From Henriciella litoralis (lineage in GTDB: Bacteria > Pseudomonadota > Alphaproteobacteria > Caulobacterales > Hyphomonadaceae), in NCBI RefSeq assembly GCF_002088935.1, contig NZ_NCSS01000006.1, positions 1,334,407-1,398,406 of the forward strand: a stretch of 64,000 nucleotides of DNA, written 5' to 3'. The position numbers and the translations under genes are program-made. The notes below the pieces were generated by a model that had not been told where the DNA came from, ran no database searches, and was given only the letters and a program-made list of their open reading frames with translations. Positions 43,683 to 52,551 of the stretch are shown piece by piece. Position 1 is the first letter of the stretch, and the number at the start of each line of letters is the position of its first letter.

Positions 43683-44635
43683 GCCTTCTTGCCCGTTTGC
43701 AAACCACCGAGACCGCGATCGCGCCAGGCGTCGCCAAAGCGGCCCGCCTGATGCGTGCGCTTGGGCCGGCTGCCGCGCAGATCTGGGGTGAGCTGTCTCC
43801 TGACGATTCGAGAGAATTGCGCGCCGCGATGACGTCCGGCGAGATTGATCTCAGCGAGCCGTCATCGACAGAGGCCGCAGCCCTTGTTTCCGAACTGGAG
43901 ATGACGCGCCCGCCTTTCAGCGCGCCGTCCGAGGTGCCTGCCATGACAGGTATCTGGTCGCGCATATCAGCCATGGCGCCAGCCCAACTCGCCAACGCCA
44001 TTCGCAACGAGCACCCGCAGACAATCGCGCTTATCCTGTCGCGGCTCTCCCCGCCAACCGCCTCTCAGGCCGTTCGGGCTTTGCCGCGCCTCATAGCCAT
44101 CGATGCCCTGCGCCGTTTGCTCCATCTCGGGCGCCCGACGCAGTCATCGACATCGATCATCGCAAAGTCGCTGTGTGCAGACCTGGAAGGGTCAGGCTCG
44201 TCAGGTGCCGGCCAGGGCGATGAAGCCGTGGCCCGGATTTTTGACCGTCTCGATACTGCCACCGAGGAAGGCCTCCTGTCGTCCCTCGACAAGTCCGAGC
44301 CGGGCGCGCGCGAGCGTATCCGCGCGCTAATGTTTACGTTTGACGACCTCGCGCGCCTCGGACCAGCCGCCATCCAGACCATTCTGTCCAGCGTCGACCG
44401 GGCAGATCTCGCCACCACGCTGAAAGGCGCAAGTGCCCCGGTCTGCGAAGCGTTCTTCCTCAATATGACCCAGCGCGCAGGCGATATGTTGCGCGCAGAA
44501 ATCGAGGCACTCGGCCCGGTCCGCAGATCGGTCATCGATGCTGCTCGCGATGAGATTACGACTCTCGCCCGCACGCTCGCGCGGCGCGGTGATATTCTCT
44601 CGGCAGATCATGAAGACGATGAGTTGGTCGAATGA
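43679..44635 (+). CDS. fliG: Flagellar motor switch protein FliG
   Basis: 318 residues. The N-terminal FliF-binding helices start LARLQTTETAIAPGVAKAARLMRALGPAAAQIW. The middle domain has the EHPQTIALILSRLSPPTASQAVR segment (EHPQ motif). The C-terminal domain has FTFDDLARLGPAAIQTILSSVDRADLATTLKGA, AFFLNMTQRAGDML and EALGPVRRSVIDAARDEI, which is the torque-bearing part. FliG links the MS ring to the C ring and stator. It overlaps fliF by 4 bp, so the two products are translated together; the FliF tail still looks able to bind it. Confidence 0.92.
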   Translation: MSLLARLQTTETAIAPGVAKAARLMRALGPAAAQIWGELSPDDSRELRAAMTSGEIDLSEPSSTEAAALVSELEMTRPPFSAPSEVPAMTGIWSRISAMAPAQLANAIRNEHPQTIALILSRLSPPTASQAVRALPRLIAIDALRRLLHLGRPTQSSTSIIAKSLCADLEGSGSSGAGQGDEAVARIFDRLDTATEEGLLSSLDKSEPGARERIRALMFTFDDLARLGPAAIQTILSSVDRADLATTLKGASAPVCEAFFLNMTQRAGDMLRAEIEALGPVRRSVIDAARDEITTLARTLARRGDILSADHEDDELVE

Positions 44636-44997
44636 CGAAGACTGAAGTTTCAGGCCTCAGGCCGTTCGAATTCCAGAGCGATTTTTCCCCGCCAGCTCCG
44701 CCGCCCGCACCAGCTGATGATCGTATACTGATCAGCGTCGCAGAACTTGCCGGCTTGCTGGACGACACCCGCAACAATACGGCCAAACTCGTCCGTGACC
44801 GCTATGTCCAGCAGCAGACAGAGGCGATGAAACAATCGTCTGCCTCACTGCGCACAGCGCTGATCAAGGTCGTCGAACTCGCAGATGCCCTTGAAAAGGC
44901 AACGCTTTCCAGCGAGGTCCGCGCGGAAGCAAAATCCAAAATTCGTCAGATTGCTGCAGAGTTGGTTGACGGACAGGGCAATCTCTTTCAGACGTGA
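44632..44997 (+). CDS. FliH/FlbE-like flagellar assembly protein
   Basis: 121 residues, overlapping fliG by 4 bp. A proline-rich N-terminus (FSPPAPPPAPADD) and a helical remainder with AELAGLLDDTRNNTAKLVRDRYVQQQTEAMKQ and LRTALIKVVELADALEK resemble a short FliH-type stator of the export ATPase, or the FlbE of Caulobacter which lies between fliG and fliN. Its length is about half of a usual FliH. Position between fliG and fliN supports the call; sequence alone would not be enough. Confidence 0.6.
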   Translation: MTKTEVSGLRPFEFQSDFSPPAPPPAPADDRILISVAELAGLLDDTRNNTAKLVRDRYVQQQTEAMKQSSASLRTALIKVVELADALEKATLSSEVRAEAKSKIRQIAAELVDGQGNLFQT

Positions 44998-45086
44998 TTC
45001 GCTTGTCAAATGACATCAGCGAGACTGGTAACCGGTCGGAAACCATTACACGCGAGTCTTCGCAACAGACGATGAGGGAGCACACC

Positions 45087-45347
45087 ATGAGCGCTAACCG
45101 TGCACCAGACGCAGGTCTGTTCGATGTCCCCGTACGCGTTGATGTCGTGCTGGGTGAAGCCCGTATTCCCATCGAGGAATTGATGGCGCTCTCGCACGGC
45201 GAGATTGTCGCGCTGGAAAAATCCGTCACTGAACCTGTCGACATCTATGTCTCTGACCGCCTCATGGCGCGCGGCCGACTGGTGGTCGCTGATGGACAGC
45301 TCGGCGTGAAACTTTCAGAGATCATCGACGAGCGCAAAGCCGCCTGA
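45087..45347 (+). CDS. fliN: Flagellar motor switch protein FliN
   Basis: 86 residues from ATG 45087; GAGGGAG lies 6 bases upstream. An in-frame GTG at 44994 overlapping the previous stop is an alternative but encodes an unconserved leader. The domain is a complete SpoA/FliN fold: VPVRVDVVLGEARIPIEELMALSHGEIVALEKSVTEPVDIYV then ARGRLVVADGQLGVKLSEII. It is the C-ring subunit that binds CheY and supports export. It ends the fliF-fliG-fliH-like-fliN run. Confidence 0.93.
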   Translation: MSANRAPDAGLFDVPVRVDVVLGEARIPIEELMALSHGEIVALEKSVTEPVDIYVSDRLMARGRLVVADGQLGVKLSEIIDERKAA

Positions 45348-45477
45348 TCTCCCTCTCAAACCTGATCACTGTCCCGGCTGATTTGTTCACAGCCTATTTC
45401 TCCATTCCTAACAAATCGACAGATTTCGTTAACCTTTCCGCGCGAATGTGTGATTCCAGAAGTGGAGTTATTTGCTC

Positions 45478-46488
45478 ATGCGCATGAAAATGTTCGCAGC
45501 TGAAAGCGTCGAAGCGGCCAAGGCAATGATCTTTGCCGAGATGGGCGACGACGCGATTATTCTTTCAGAACGCGAAGTTCCTGGCGGCGTGGAAGTGCGT
45601 GCAGCGACGGACAAGCTGGGCGGCGGTATGGTGCCTAGCGATCCGCGCTTCCTGACACGTTTGAACCGGCCTGTAGGCGCCGCCCCACGGCCACAGGAAA
45701 ATCCACTCCGTAATCGCGTGCGCGATGCCTTGATCTGGCATGGCGCACCACAGAGATTTGCTGAGCGTGTTGCAGACGCAGGCGCGCCCATGTGTGCGCG
45801 GTCGCAAGACCCGGCCGAGATTATGGCCAGCGGCCTCGATGCCCTGATCACATGTGATCCGATCCCGCCAATGCCGACGCGCGACATTCTTCTTGTTGGC
45901 CCTCCAGGCCATGGCCGAACAGCTGTCGCCGCTAAACTCACGCGCCGCGCGGCGGTCGCCAAAGCCAAGATTCTGCCAGTCGCAGCTGACCTTGATGCCA
46001 CCGCTGGCGGCGCACAGCTTGCTGCCTATCTGGAGCTTGAACAAAAACAGATCCGTGTCGCAAAGACGCCGGATGACCTGTTCAATCTTCTGAAAACAGC
46101 CCGTCAAAACTCAGAACGCTGCGTCATCGACCTTCCCGCAATCGTGCCCTTCGATGAAGAAGACATGGGAAATCTCGAGCAACTGATTTCCGTCATTGAT
46201 GCCGAGCCGGTGCTCGTGCTTTCAACCGAAGGACACCCCGATGACCTCGCAGACATTGCCCGCGCCTTCGCGCGCGTCGGTGTTCGCCGGGCCATTATAA
46301 CCAAACTCGATGTTACCCGCCGAAGAGGCGGTGTCGTCGCCGCCCTTTCCGGCGCAGGTATCGCATTTGCCCATCTCGGCGTGACACCATTCATCGGCGG
46401 CGGACTAGTCCCGGCCGCTCCAGGCCGGCTTTCAAGAATCCTGCTGGAAGAAGCTCCAGCAGATATCGCACTAAGAGGAGCTGCATGA
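45478..46488 (+). CDS. FlhF-like protein with degenerate GTPase motifs
   Basis: 336 residues from ATG 45478. The N-terminus (MKMFAAESVEAAKAMIFAEMGDDAIILSEREV) and the overall layout match the FlhF SRP-type GTPase. The P-loop reads GPPGHGRTAVAAKLTRRA, so the catalytic Lys is Arg. The DTAG-like G3 position reads DLPA, while TKLDVTRRRGG (G4) is preserved. In flagellated bacteria FlhF sets the polar flagellum site together with FlhG, whose gene is next. The changes suggest impaired GTP hydrolysis or a non-catalytic positional marker. A TTAAC and GATTC element lie upstream. Another SRP-like GTPase remains possible, but the neighbours favour FlhF. Confidence 0.75.
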   Translation: MRMKMFAAESVEAAKAMIFAEMGDDAIILSEREVPGGVEVRAATDKLGGGMVPSDPRFLTRLNRPVGAAPRPQENPLRNRVRDALIWHGAPQRFAERVADAGAPMCARSQDPAEIMASGLDALITCDPIPPMPTRDILLVGPPGHGRTAVAAKLTRRAAVAKAKILPVAADLDATAGGAQLAAYLELEQKQIRVAKTPDDLFNLLKTARQNSERCVIDLPAIVPFDEEDMGNLEQLISVIDAEPVLVLSTEGHPDDLADIARAFARVGVRRAIITKLDVTRRRGGVVAALSGAGIAFAHLGVTPFIGGGLVPAAPGRLSRILLEEAPADIALRGAA

Positions 46489-46489
46489 G

Positions 46490-47338
46490 ATGAGCTTCAT
46501 GCTTCCAAAATCCATGGACAGATCTAACCGGTTGCCCAAGACGCCCCAGCGGCGAGTTGAGCCTGGAACGATTATCGCTGTTGCATCTGGCAAGGGCGGG
46601 GTCGGCAAGACCTTCATGTCGATCACACTCGCAAGTGCCTTTGCCAATCTCGGAGAGCGAACGCTCCTCGTTGATGGCGATCTTGGCCTTGCCAATGTGG
46701 ACGTCCAGCTGGGCATCGCCCCTGAGACCGATCTCGCAGCTGTCATAGCCGGCTGGATCGAGCTTGAGGATGCCGTGATCAACGTCGATGGCGGCGCCGG
46801 GAAAGGCGGATTTGATGTCCTTCCGGGCCGCTCAGGTTCAGGCGCCCTGGCTGAGCTATCGCCAGAAGAAGTCGCCCGTCTCGCTGCAGGCCTGTCCTCT
46901 CTGTCGCTGCAATATGACAAGATCGTTCTCGATCTTGGCGCTGGCATCGAAGCCAACTGCATGCGTCTTGCTCGGGCAGCCGACAAAGCGCTGATGGTCA
47001 TTACCGACGATCCGTCCTCGATGACGGACGGGTATGCCTTCATCAAGGTCCTTCGCGGCTATGCACCTGACGTCGAACAACATATCGCGATCAATCAGGC
47101 GCCAAACCGCGCGACCGGTCAGCAGACCTATGAGGCCATCGCAATGGCCTGCCGCCAGTTCCTCGGCTTCCGCCCGACACTGGCAGGTGTTGTCATGCGA
47201 GACGAAAAAGTGCGTGAAGCCGTTCGCCGCCAGCGTACCCTCATCTCCACCGATCCGAAGGCTCAACCGATCCAGGATGCGATCGCAATTGCCCAGACAT
47301 TCGTCACACGCGGCAAGCGTCCGCACCTTCCGATCTAG
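46490..47338 (+). CDS. flhG: FlhG/FleN-type MinD-family ATPase
   Basis: 282 residues. Deviant Walker A is ASGKGGVGKTFMSITLASAFA, followed by LLVDGDLGLANVDVQLGI and KIVLDLGAGIEANCM, the MinD/FlhG signature. C-terminal part carries INQAPNRATGQQTYEAI and GVVMRDEKVREAVRRQRTLI. FlhG restricts flagellum number and antagonises FlhF. It begins 1 bp after the FlhF-like gene stop, forming a two-gene unit. Unlike typical FlhG it lacks an obvious DQAxxLR motif at the extreme N-terminus; the leader MLPKSMDRSNRLPK is different. A terminator follows. Confidence 0.85.
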   Translation: MSFMLPKSMDRSNRLPKTPQRRVEPGTIIAVASGKGGVGKTFMSITLASAFANLGERTLLVDGDLGLANVDVQLGIAPETDLAAVIAGWIELEDAVINVDGGAGKGGFDVLPGRSGSGALAELSPEEVARLAAGLSSLSLQYDKIVLDLGAGIEANCMRLARAADKALMVITDDPSSMTDGYAFIKVLRGYAPDVEQHIAINQAPNRATGQQTYEAIAMACRQFLGFRPTLAGVVMRDEKVREAVRRQRTLISTDPKAQPIQDAIAIAQTFVTRGKRPHLPI

Positions 47339-47361
47339 GCTGACGGCCATTAATTATTTCA

Positions 47362-47393
47362 GAGGGGCGCGGCCAACACTGCGCCCCTTTTTC
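47362..47393 (+). terminator. Rho-independent terminator
   Basis: GGGGCGC pairs with GCGCCCC across a 10-base loop and is followed by five Ts. It ends the flhF-flhG transcript and insulates ctrA. Confidence 0.8.
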
Positions 47394-47590
47394 ATGTGGC
47401 TGAACGCAATTTCGGTAAAGAGAACCTCAACTCGGTAAACCATTAAACATTGAAACATCTGCGCCGAGCAGCATATCCGGGCCCTACTTCCAGACAGTTT
47501 GAGAGCATTTTTTCCTGCAGCGTCAGGGGCTTGCAGCAAGGCAAGGATGGCGCGGCCCTCAAACGGAAAGTGTGAACAAATTCTGCGGTT

Positions 47591-47616
47591 TTATTAGCCC
47601 GTTAATTCTCTGGTAA
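47591..47616 (+). promoter_or_regulatory. Ladder of CtrA half-sites upstream of ctrA
   Basis: TTAT (47591), TTAA (47602) and GTAA (47613) are each separated by seven bases, giving two overlapping near-consensus CtrA boxes 72-97 bp before the ctrA ATG. Such an array is expected for autoregulation. A TTAA half-site also occurs at 47642. Confidence 0.6.
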
Positions 47617-47629
47617 TTATCGGTTCGTA

Positions 47630-47676
47630 GATTCACATTGGTTAATGGGGCGGCTACGTTGTCGCTAGACTGATTC
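47630..47676 (+). promoter_or_regulatory. Two GANTC sites in the ctrA leader
   Basis: GATTC occurs at 47630-47634 and at 47672-47676, 12 bases before the ATG. CcrM methylation of GANTC links ctrA transcription to chromosome replication in Caulobacter, where a GANTC overlaps a ctrA promoter. Two within 47 bp is suggestive but GANTC is short. Confidence 0.45.
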
Positions 47677-47687
47677 GGGAGCAACAC

Positions 47688-48413
47688 ATGAGAGTTCTTC
47701 TTATCGAAGACGACAACTCCGTCGCCCGCAGCATCGATCTGATGTTGAAGGCCGCCGGTTTCACCACCTACACCACCGATCTGGGTGAAGAAGGCGTCGA
47801 CCTGGGAAAGGTGTACGAGTTCGATATCATCATCCTCGACCTCTCCCTGCCAGACATCTCCGGCTACGAAGTTCTCAAACAGCTCCGCATGGCGCGCATC
47901 AACACCCCGGTGCTGATCCTGTCGGGCAATCCAGACATCGAAGCCAAGGTCAAGACGCTCGGGTACGGTGCTGACGACTACCTGACCAAGCCGTTTAACA
48001 AAGATGAGCTGATCGCCCGTATCACAGCCATCGTTCGCCGCTCCAAGGGTCACGCTGAAAGCGTCATCCGCACCGGCGAAATCCTCGTGAACCTCGATTC
48101 CAAGACCGTCGAAGTCGATGGCGACCGCGTCCACCTGACCGGCAAGGAATACCAGATGTTTGAGCTGCTTTCGCTCCGCAAGGGCGTCACGCTCACCAAG
48201 GAAATGTTCCTCAACCACCTTTATGGCGGCATGGACGAGCCTGAACTCAAAATCATCGACGTGTTTATCTGCAAGCTCCGCAAGAAGCTCGCAAAGGCCA
48301 CCGCCACCAACGAAAATCCAGGCGGCGAGCATTACATCGAAACCGTCTGGGGCCGGGGCTATGTGCTTCGTGATCCTAAGAAATCCAAAGACGAGGCGCT
48401 CGCAGCGGCCTAA
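47688..48413 (+). CDS. ctrA: Cell-cycle response regulator CtrA
   Basis: 241 residues. Receiver domain: [20 protein letters not shown] with acidic pocket, phospho-acceptor Asp in [15 protein letters not shown] (about residue 51), and [13 protein letters not shown]. The C-terminal OmpR-type winged helix ends [13 protein letters not shown]. The last residues EALAAA match the Ala-Ala ClpXP degradation tail of Caulobacter CtrA. CtrA is phosphorylated through CckA-ChpT, represses replication at the origin and activates flagellar, pilus and division genes. Its promoter carries CtrA-type boxes and GANTC sites. GGGAG lies before the ATG. Confidence 0.97.
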   Translation: MRVLLIEDDNSVARSIDLMLKAAGFTTYTTDLGEEGVDLGKVYEFDIIILDLSLPDISGYEVLKQLRMARINTPVLILSGNPDIEAKVKTLGYGADDYLTKPFNKDELIARITAIVRRSKGHAESVIRTGEILVNLDSKTVEVDGDRVHLTGKEYQMFELLSLRKGVTLTKEMFLNHLYGGMDEPELKIIDVFICKLRKKLAKATATNENPGGEHYIETVWGRGYVLRDPKKSKDEALAAA

Positions 48414-48450
48414 AGCCCACGCCCAGTCTGGAATACCCCGTTATCAGCGA

Positions 48451-48478
48451 AACCCCGGCCTTTGCGCCGGGGTTTTTC
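48451..48478 (+). terminator. Rho-independent terminator
   Basis: AACCCCGGC pairs with GCCGGGGTT around a short loop, followed by a T-rich run. It ends the ctrA transcript. Confidence 0.85.
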
Positions 48479-48488
48479 TTTGTCGCTA

Positions 48489-49016
48489 TTATTTCTTCAA
48501 TCCGGCCTGCTCAGCCAAAGGCTTCAGACTTTTCAGAAACGCCGCGACCTCCCCAGCCAGTGGACCCGTCTGAAACTGCTGTAGAGCCTCTTGCGTCCAG
48601 TCCACGCCGTCTCCAAGGCTTGCCTCCAGGCGGGTGGCCTCATGAAGCTGCTGCGCAGACAGCGGCAAACGCCTGGCTTCCCTGATCAGCACCAGCATCT
48701 CGTGAATTCGGCGCATGACACCGAACGCCTCTGACATCGGTTTTATCAAACTGGGGTCATCACGCCAGCTACGGCCATCAAACACGTCCTGCGTGACGCG
48801 CTGGCCTGCACCATAGCAATTAAACAGCACGCACCCTTTGAAGCCGCGCGTCTCCAGCGACGCATGGATCGTGCACGCATGGTCAGGCCCAAGATGCTTG
48901 CACCCTTCCCCACCCGGCTTGTCGAACGCGAACATGTCCGACTTGTCGAATGGAAGCGCCATACAACAGAGCGCCGCACAGGACGTGCACTCAGGCTGCA
49001 GACTGACTGTGCTCAT
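48489..49016 (-). CDS. Cys-rich domain protein (YkgJ-like cluster)
   Basis: 175 residues, cytoplasmic. The N-terminal half contains a dense set of Cys: PECTSCAALCCMALPF, GGEGCKHLGPDHACTIH, GCVLFNCYGAGQ. The pattern CxxC-x3-CC then C-C-C-C recalls metal-binding YkgJ-type domains, and the same ALCCxALPF ... GFKGC ... CYGAGQ block occurs at the start of some actinobacterial pentapeptide-repeat proteins, as I recall. Here it stands alone with a helical C-terminal half. It overlaps the MscS gene by 4 bp. A Zn or Fe-S role is inferred from Cys spacing only. Confidence 0.7.
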   Translation of the reverse strand: MSTVSLQPECTSCAALCCMALPFDKSDMFAFDKPGGEGCKHLGPDHACTIHASLETRGFKGCVLFNCYGAGQRVTQDVFDGRSWRDDPSLIKPMSEAFGVMRRIHEMLVLIREARRLPLSAQQLHEATRLEASLGDGVDWTQEALQQFQTGPLAGEVAAFLKSLKPLAEQAGLKK

Positions 49017-50431
49017 TCGCCCTCGTCGCCGCCACCGGCGTCTGCGCTGCCCTTGTCACCGCCCCCGCCATCAACCGCGCGGCCAGCGGGCTGCGGACCG
49101 GACGTGGACTTGCCGCGGTTCTTCTTCGACGCCTTCGCACTGGAGCTTTTATGCTTGTCAGGCACGTCACCTTCATCGACGTCATCTGCGCCATCCTCAG
49201 CCTCCTCAGAGGCCTCTTCGTCAGACGGCGGTGAATAGGCTTCTGGCGCAAAGCCGTCCGGCAGCTTTTCGAAATAAAGTGAGCGGCTAGGAAAGGCGAA
49301 GCCTGCGCCAGCTTCTTCCACCGTCTTCTTCACGAAGAAGGCAAGCTTTTCCTTGATGGCCAGCCATTCGCCCCATGTCGTCGTATTGGTGAAGCAATAG
49401 ACCATGACGTTCACGGCACTGTCGGAGAACTCATCGACATGCACGAATGTGGAGACCTCGGCGGCCGGCGCGAAGTCATCTTCAGACGAGATATAGTCTT
49501 CAATGGCATTGCGGATCTCTGTCAGCTGCTCATCGGTGGTCCGATACTCCAGTCCAACCTTCCAATAGATCCGGCGATGCGTCATGCGCGAGAAGTTGGT
49601 CAGCGGATTATCGGCGAGCTTCGAGTTTGGCACGTAGACCGGCGCCTTGTCGAAGCGGCGCACTGTTGTCGAGCGGAAGCCGACATCTTCAACTGTCCCC
49701 TCAACGACACCGTCCACAAACACCCAGTCACCCTTGGCCAGACGGCGCTCACCAATGATAGTCATGCCCGCAATAAGGTTCTTGAAAAGGTCTTGCGCGC
49801 CCAGCGCAACGGCAACCGAAAGAAGCGACAGCGACGCGAGGAAGGGCATCACCGGCACGCCCCAGACGTCAAGAATGGCCGCGCCGCCGACAAAAGTAAC
49901 AATCGCTTTCAGGATACGCCCGAGCCAGCCCACAAACGTCTCGCCGAGCGTCCGCTGCATGCCAGTGACCAGCTCAAGCAGCGGAGAAACGACACGGTAG
50001 AGCGCCCAGAAGATCGCCCCGATAATGATCGACTTTGTCAGCGACCCAAAGAATGTGTCGACCTCACCGCTCGCGCCGAGCGCTTGCGCCGCAAAGAAAA
50101 TGCCGGCCGCGATTGGGAAAAGCGCAATAGGCGGCTTAAGCGCCTTGACCATATTGTCATCGAAAGTGTTGTCGGTCTTGCCAGCCAGCTTACCGATGGT
50201 CGCAACGATAAAACTGGCCAGGAGTCCGCGCAGCAAAAACGCCGCGGCAAGGATGACAAGCGCCACGAGCCCCCGGCCGATTGGTTCACCGAGAAACCCG
50301 GTGTCGAGCACGGACTGGACCTGCGACCAGAAGCCTTCCAGTGAGGATAATATCCCCAGATCGTCGGTATTGACGCTTTCGGCGGCGCCGCCGCCGTTTC
50401 CGCTTCCGCCGTCCTGGACTCCGAATATCAT
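49013..50431 (-). CDS. MscS-type mechanosensitive channel
   Basis: 472 residues. Five or so membrane helices occur in the first 190 residues (LGRGLVALVILAAAFLLRGLL; FGSLTKSIIIGAIFWALYRVV). The pore and beta-domain follow: VAVALGAQDLFKNLIAGMTIIGERRLAKGDWVFVDGVVEGTVEDVGFRSTTVR and VPNSKLADNPLTNFSR, highly typical of MscS. The C-terminal ~75 residues are acidic and low complexity (DEEASEEAEDGADDVDEGD), likely disordered in the cytoplasm. It releases solutes on hypo-osmotic shock. The following Cys-rich gene is translationally coupled. Confidence 0.92.
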   Translation of the reverse strand: MIFGVQDGGSGNGGGAAESVNTDDLGILSSLEGFWSQVQSVLDTGFLGEPIGRGLVALVILAAAFLLRGLLASFIVATIGKLAGKTDNTFDDNMVKALKPPIALFPIAAGIFFAAQALGASGEVDTFFGSLTKSIIIGAIFWALYRVVSPLLELVTGMQRTLGETFVGWLGRILKAIVTFVGGAAILDVWGVPVMPFLASLSLLSVAVALGAQDLFKNLIAGMTIIGERRLAKGDWVFVDGVVEGTVEDVGFRSTTVRRFDKAPVYVPNSKLADNPLTNFSRMTHRRIYWKVGLEYRTTDEQLTEIRNAIEDYISSEDDFAPAAEVSTFVHVDEFSDSAVNVMVYCFTNTTTWGEWLAIKEKLAFFVKKTVEEAGAGFAFPSRSLYFEKLPDGFAPEAYSPPSDEEASEEAEDGADDVDEGDVPDKHKSSSAKASKKNRGKSTSGPQPAGRAVDGGGGDKGSADAGGGDEGE

Positions 50432-50451
50432 GTCAGCCTCGCGCTAATACC

Positions 50452-50478
50452 AAAACGCCCCGCAGGGTCTGCGGGGCG
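50452..50478 (-). terminator. Terminator after dnaK
   Basis: CGCCCCGCA (50455-50463) pairs with TGCGGGGCG (50470-50478). On the minus strand a TTTTGG tract follows. It separates dnaK from the mscS gene on the same strand. Confidence 0.75.
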
Positions 50479-50505
50479 CCTTGTTTTTAAGTCTGGTGGA
50501 AGGGT

Positions 50506-52419
50506 TTAGGCCGACTTGCGACCGTCGTCCACTTCCTCAAAGTCTGCATCCACGACATCGTCGTCGCTTCCGGCAGAATCTGCCTTCGCATCTGCCTCAG
50601 CCGATTCAGCCTGCTGGCTGGCATAGATCGCTTCACCAAGCTTCATCGCGGCGGTCATAAGCGCCTGATGCTTGGCCTGGATATCTGCAAGGTTTTCACC
50701 TTCAGCAGCGGTCTTCAGCTCTTCAGCGGCTTTCTCGATCTCGGCCTTCACTTCGGTGCCAACCGCGTCGCCATGCTCTTCGAGCTGCTTCTCGGTCTGG
50801 TGCACCAGGGCTTCGGCGCCGTTTTTGGCTTCGACGAGTTCGCGGCGTTGCTTGTCTGCGTCAGCGTTCGCCTCGGCATCCTTCATCATCGAGTTGATCT
50901 CGTCATCGGAGAGGCCGCCATTCGCCTGAATGGTGATCTTCTGCTCTTTGTTCGTCGCCTTGTCCTTGGCGCTGACGGACACGATGCCGTTTGCGTCAAT
51001 GTCGAAGGTAACTTCAATTTGCGGAACGCCGCGCGGTGCAGGCGGGATACCTTCCAGATTGAACTGGCCAAGCACCTTGTTGTCGGCCGCCATTTCACGC
51101 TCACCCTGGAAGACGCGGATCGTCACGGCCGGCTGATTGTCTTCAGCGGTCGAGAAGGTCTGACCCTTCTTCGTCGGGATTGTGGTGTTGCGGTCGATAA
51201 GACGCGTGAACACACCGCCGAGCGTTTCGATACCGAGCGACAGAGGCGTCACGTCGAGCAGAACAACGTCTTTCACGTCGCCCTGAAGCACGCCGCCCTG
51301 AATGGCTGCACCGATGGCAACAACCTCATCCGGGTTCACGCCCTTGTGTGGCTCCTTGCCGAAGAACGACTTCACAGCCGCCTGAACAGCCGGCATCCGG
51401 GTCATGCCGCCAACGAGAACGACATCGTCAATCTCGGAGGTCGATTTGCCAGCATCGGCGAGCGCTTTCTTACAAGGCTCGATCGTGCGCTTCACGAGGT
51501 CCTCGACGAGGCTCTCGAACTTGGCACGGCTCAGCTTGATGTTGAGGTGCTTTGGACCGGACTGGTCAGCCGTGATGAAAGGCAGGTTCACTTCATACTG
51601 CGAGGCAGATGAAAGCTCTTTCTTCGCCTTCTCGGCTTCTTCCTTCAGACGCTGCAGGGCAAGCTTGTCCTTCTTCAGGTCAATGCCCTGATCCTTTTTG
51701 AACTCGTCAGCCAGGAAGTCGACGATGCGAAGGTCAAAGTCTTCACCACCGAGGAAGGTGTCGCCATTGGTCGAGAGAACCTCGAACACGCCATCACCGA
51801 TCTCGAGAAGCGAGACGTCGAACGTACCGCCGCCAAGGTCATAGACTGCAATCGTCTTGGACTCTTCGTCCTTGTCGAGGCCATAGGCCAGCGCAGCCGC
51901 TGTCGGCTCGTTGATGATGCGCAGCACTTCCAGACCGGCAATCTTGCCTGCGTCCTTGGTGGCCTGACGCTGGGCGTCGTTAAAGTAGGCTGGAACGGTA
52001 ATTACCGCCTGCTCGACTTTCTCGCCGAGATAGGCTTCTGCCGTTTCCTTCATCTTGGTCAGGATGAATGCAGAGATTTCCTGCGGCGCGTATTCCTTGT
52101 CGCGGCCTTTAACCCAGGCATCGCCATTATTGCCTTTGACGATGTCAAACGGCGAAATGGCCTTGTCCTTCTGCGCCGTCGGGTCGTCGAACTGACGACC
52201 AATCAGACGTTTGATCGCATAGAAGGTGAAATCCGGGTTGGTGACGGCCTGACGGCGCGCCGGCATCCCGATGAGGCGTTCGCCGCCTTCGGTAAAGGCA
52301 ACAACCGACGGGGTCGTGCGGGCGCCTTCAGAGTTTTCGATAACTTTGGCTTCGCCACCATCCATAACCGCAACGCAGCTATTGGTGGTACCAAGGTCGA
52401 TTCCGATAATTTTTCCCAT
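50506..52419 (-). CDS. dnaK: Chaperone DnaK (Hsp70)
   Basis: 637 residues from ATG 52419 ([18 protein letters not shown]), length normal for DnaK; the ATG at 52482 adds a non-conserved leader. Nucleotide-domain motifs [26 protein letters not shown] and [11 protein letters not shown] are intact. The linker [17 protein letters not shown] joins a substrate-binding domain. The C-terminus ([17 protein letters not shown]) retains the EEVD-like segment that contacts co-chaperones. It refolds proteins with DnaJ and GrpE. GrpE is encoded 2 kb away, but no dnaJ is found downstream, where a terminator and mscS follow. A heat-shock type promoter lies upstream. Confidence 0.98.
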   Translation of the reverse strand: MGKIIGIDLGTTNSCVAVMDGGEAKVIENSEGARTTPSVVAFTEGGERLIGMPARRQAVTNPDFTFYAIKRLIGRQFDDPTAQKDKAISPFDIVKGNNGDAWVKGRDKEYAPQEISAFILTKMKETAEAYLGEKVEQAVITVPAYFNDAQRQATKDAGKIAGLEVLRIINEPTAAALAYGLDKDEESKTIAVYDLGGGTFDVSLLEIGDGVFEVLSTNGDTFLGGEDFDLRIVDFLADEFKKDQGIDLKKDKLALQRLKEEAEKAKKELSSASQYEVNLPFITADQSGPKHLNIKLSRAKFESLVEDLVKRTIEPCKKALADAGKSTSEIDDVVLVGGMTRMPAVQAAVKSFFGKEPHKGVNPDEVVAIGAAIQGGVLQGDVKDVVLLDVTPLSLGIETLGGVFTRLIDRNTTIPTKKGQTFSTAEDNQPAVTIRVFQGEREMAADNKVLGQFNLEGIPPAPRGVPQIEVTFDIDANGIVSVSAKDKATNKEQKITIQANGGLSDDEINSMMKDAEANADADKQRRELVEAKNGAEALVHQTEKQLEEHGDAVGTEVKAEIEKAAEELKTAAEGENLADIQAKHQALMTAAMKLGEAIYASQQAESAEADAKADSAGSDDDVVDADFEEVDDGRKSA

Positions 52420-52551
52420 GTCTCTTACTTTCTCTTCTTTCAGCCGCCGCAGTTTCGATTTCTTGGCCTGTCGAGGCAGCACCCCGAAACAGCGGCTCTA
52501 CGGGTTGAGATTTTCACGCCCGCTTTTCCACGAACGTGTCTTCAAGCTGCG

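Noticed and set aside
49439..50344. 301-codon plus-strand frame opposite the MscS gene
   Set aside because: Strongly Arg/His/Asp-biased sequence without domain; the minus strand has full MscS motifs.
50668..51612. 314-codon plus-strand frame opposite dnaK
   Set aside because: Mirror of a strongly conserved gene; Leu/Arg-rich low-quality composition. A typical dnaK antisense artefact.
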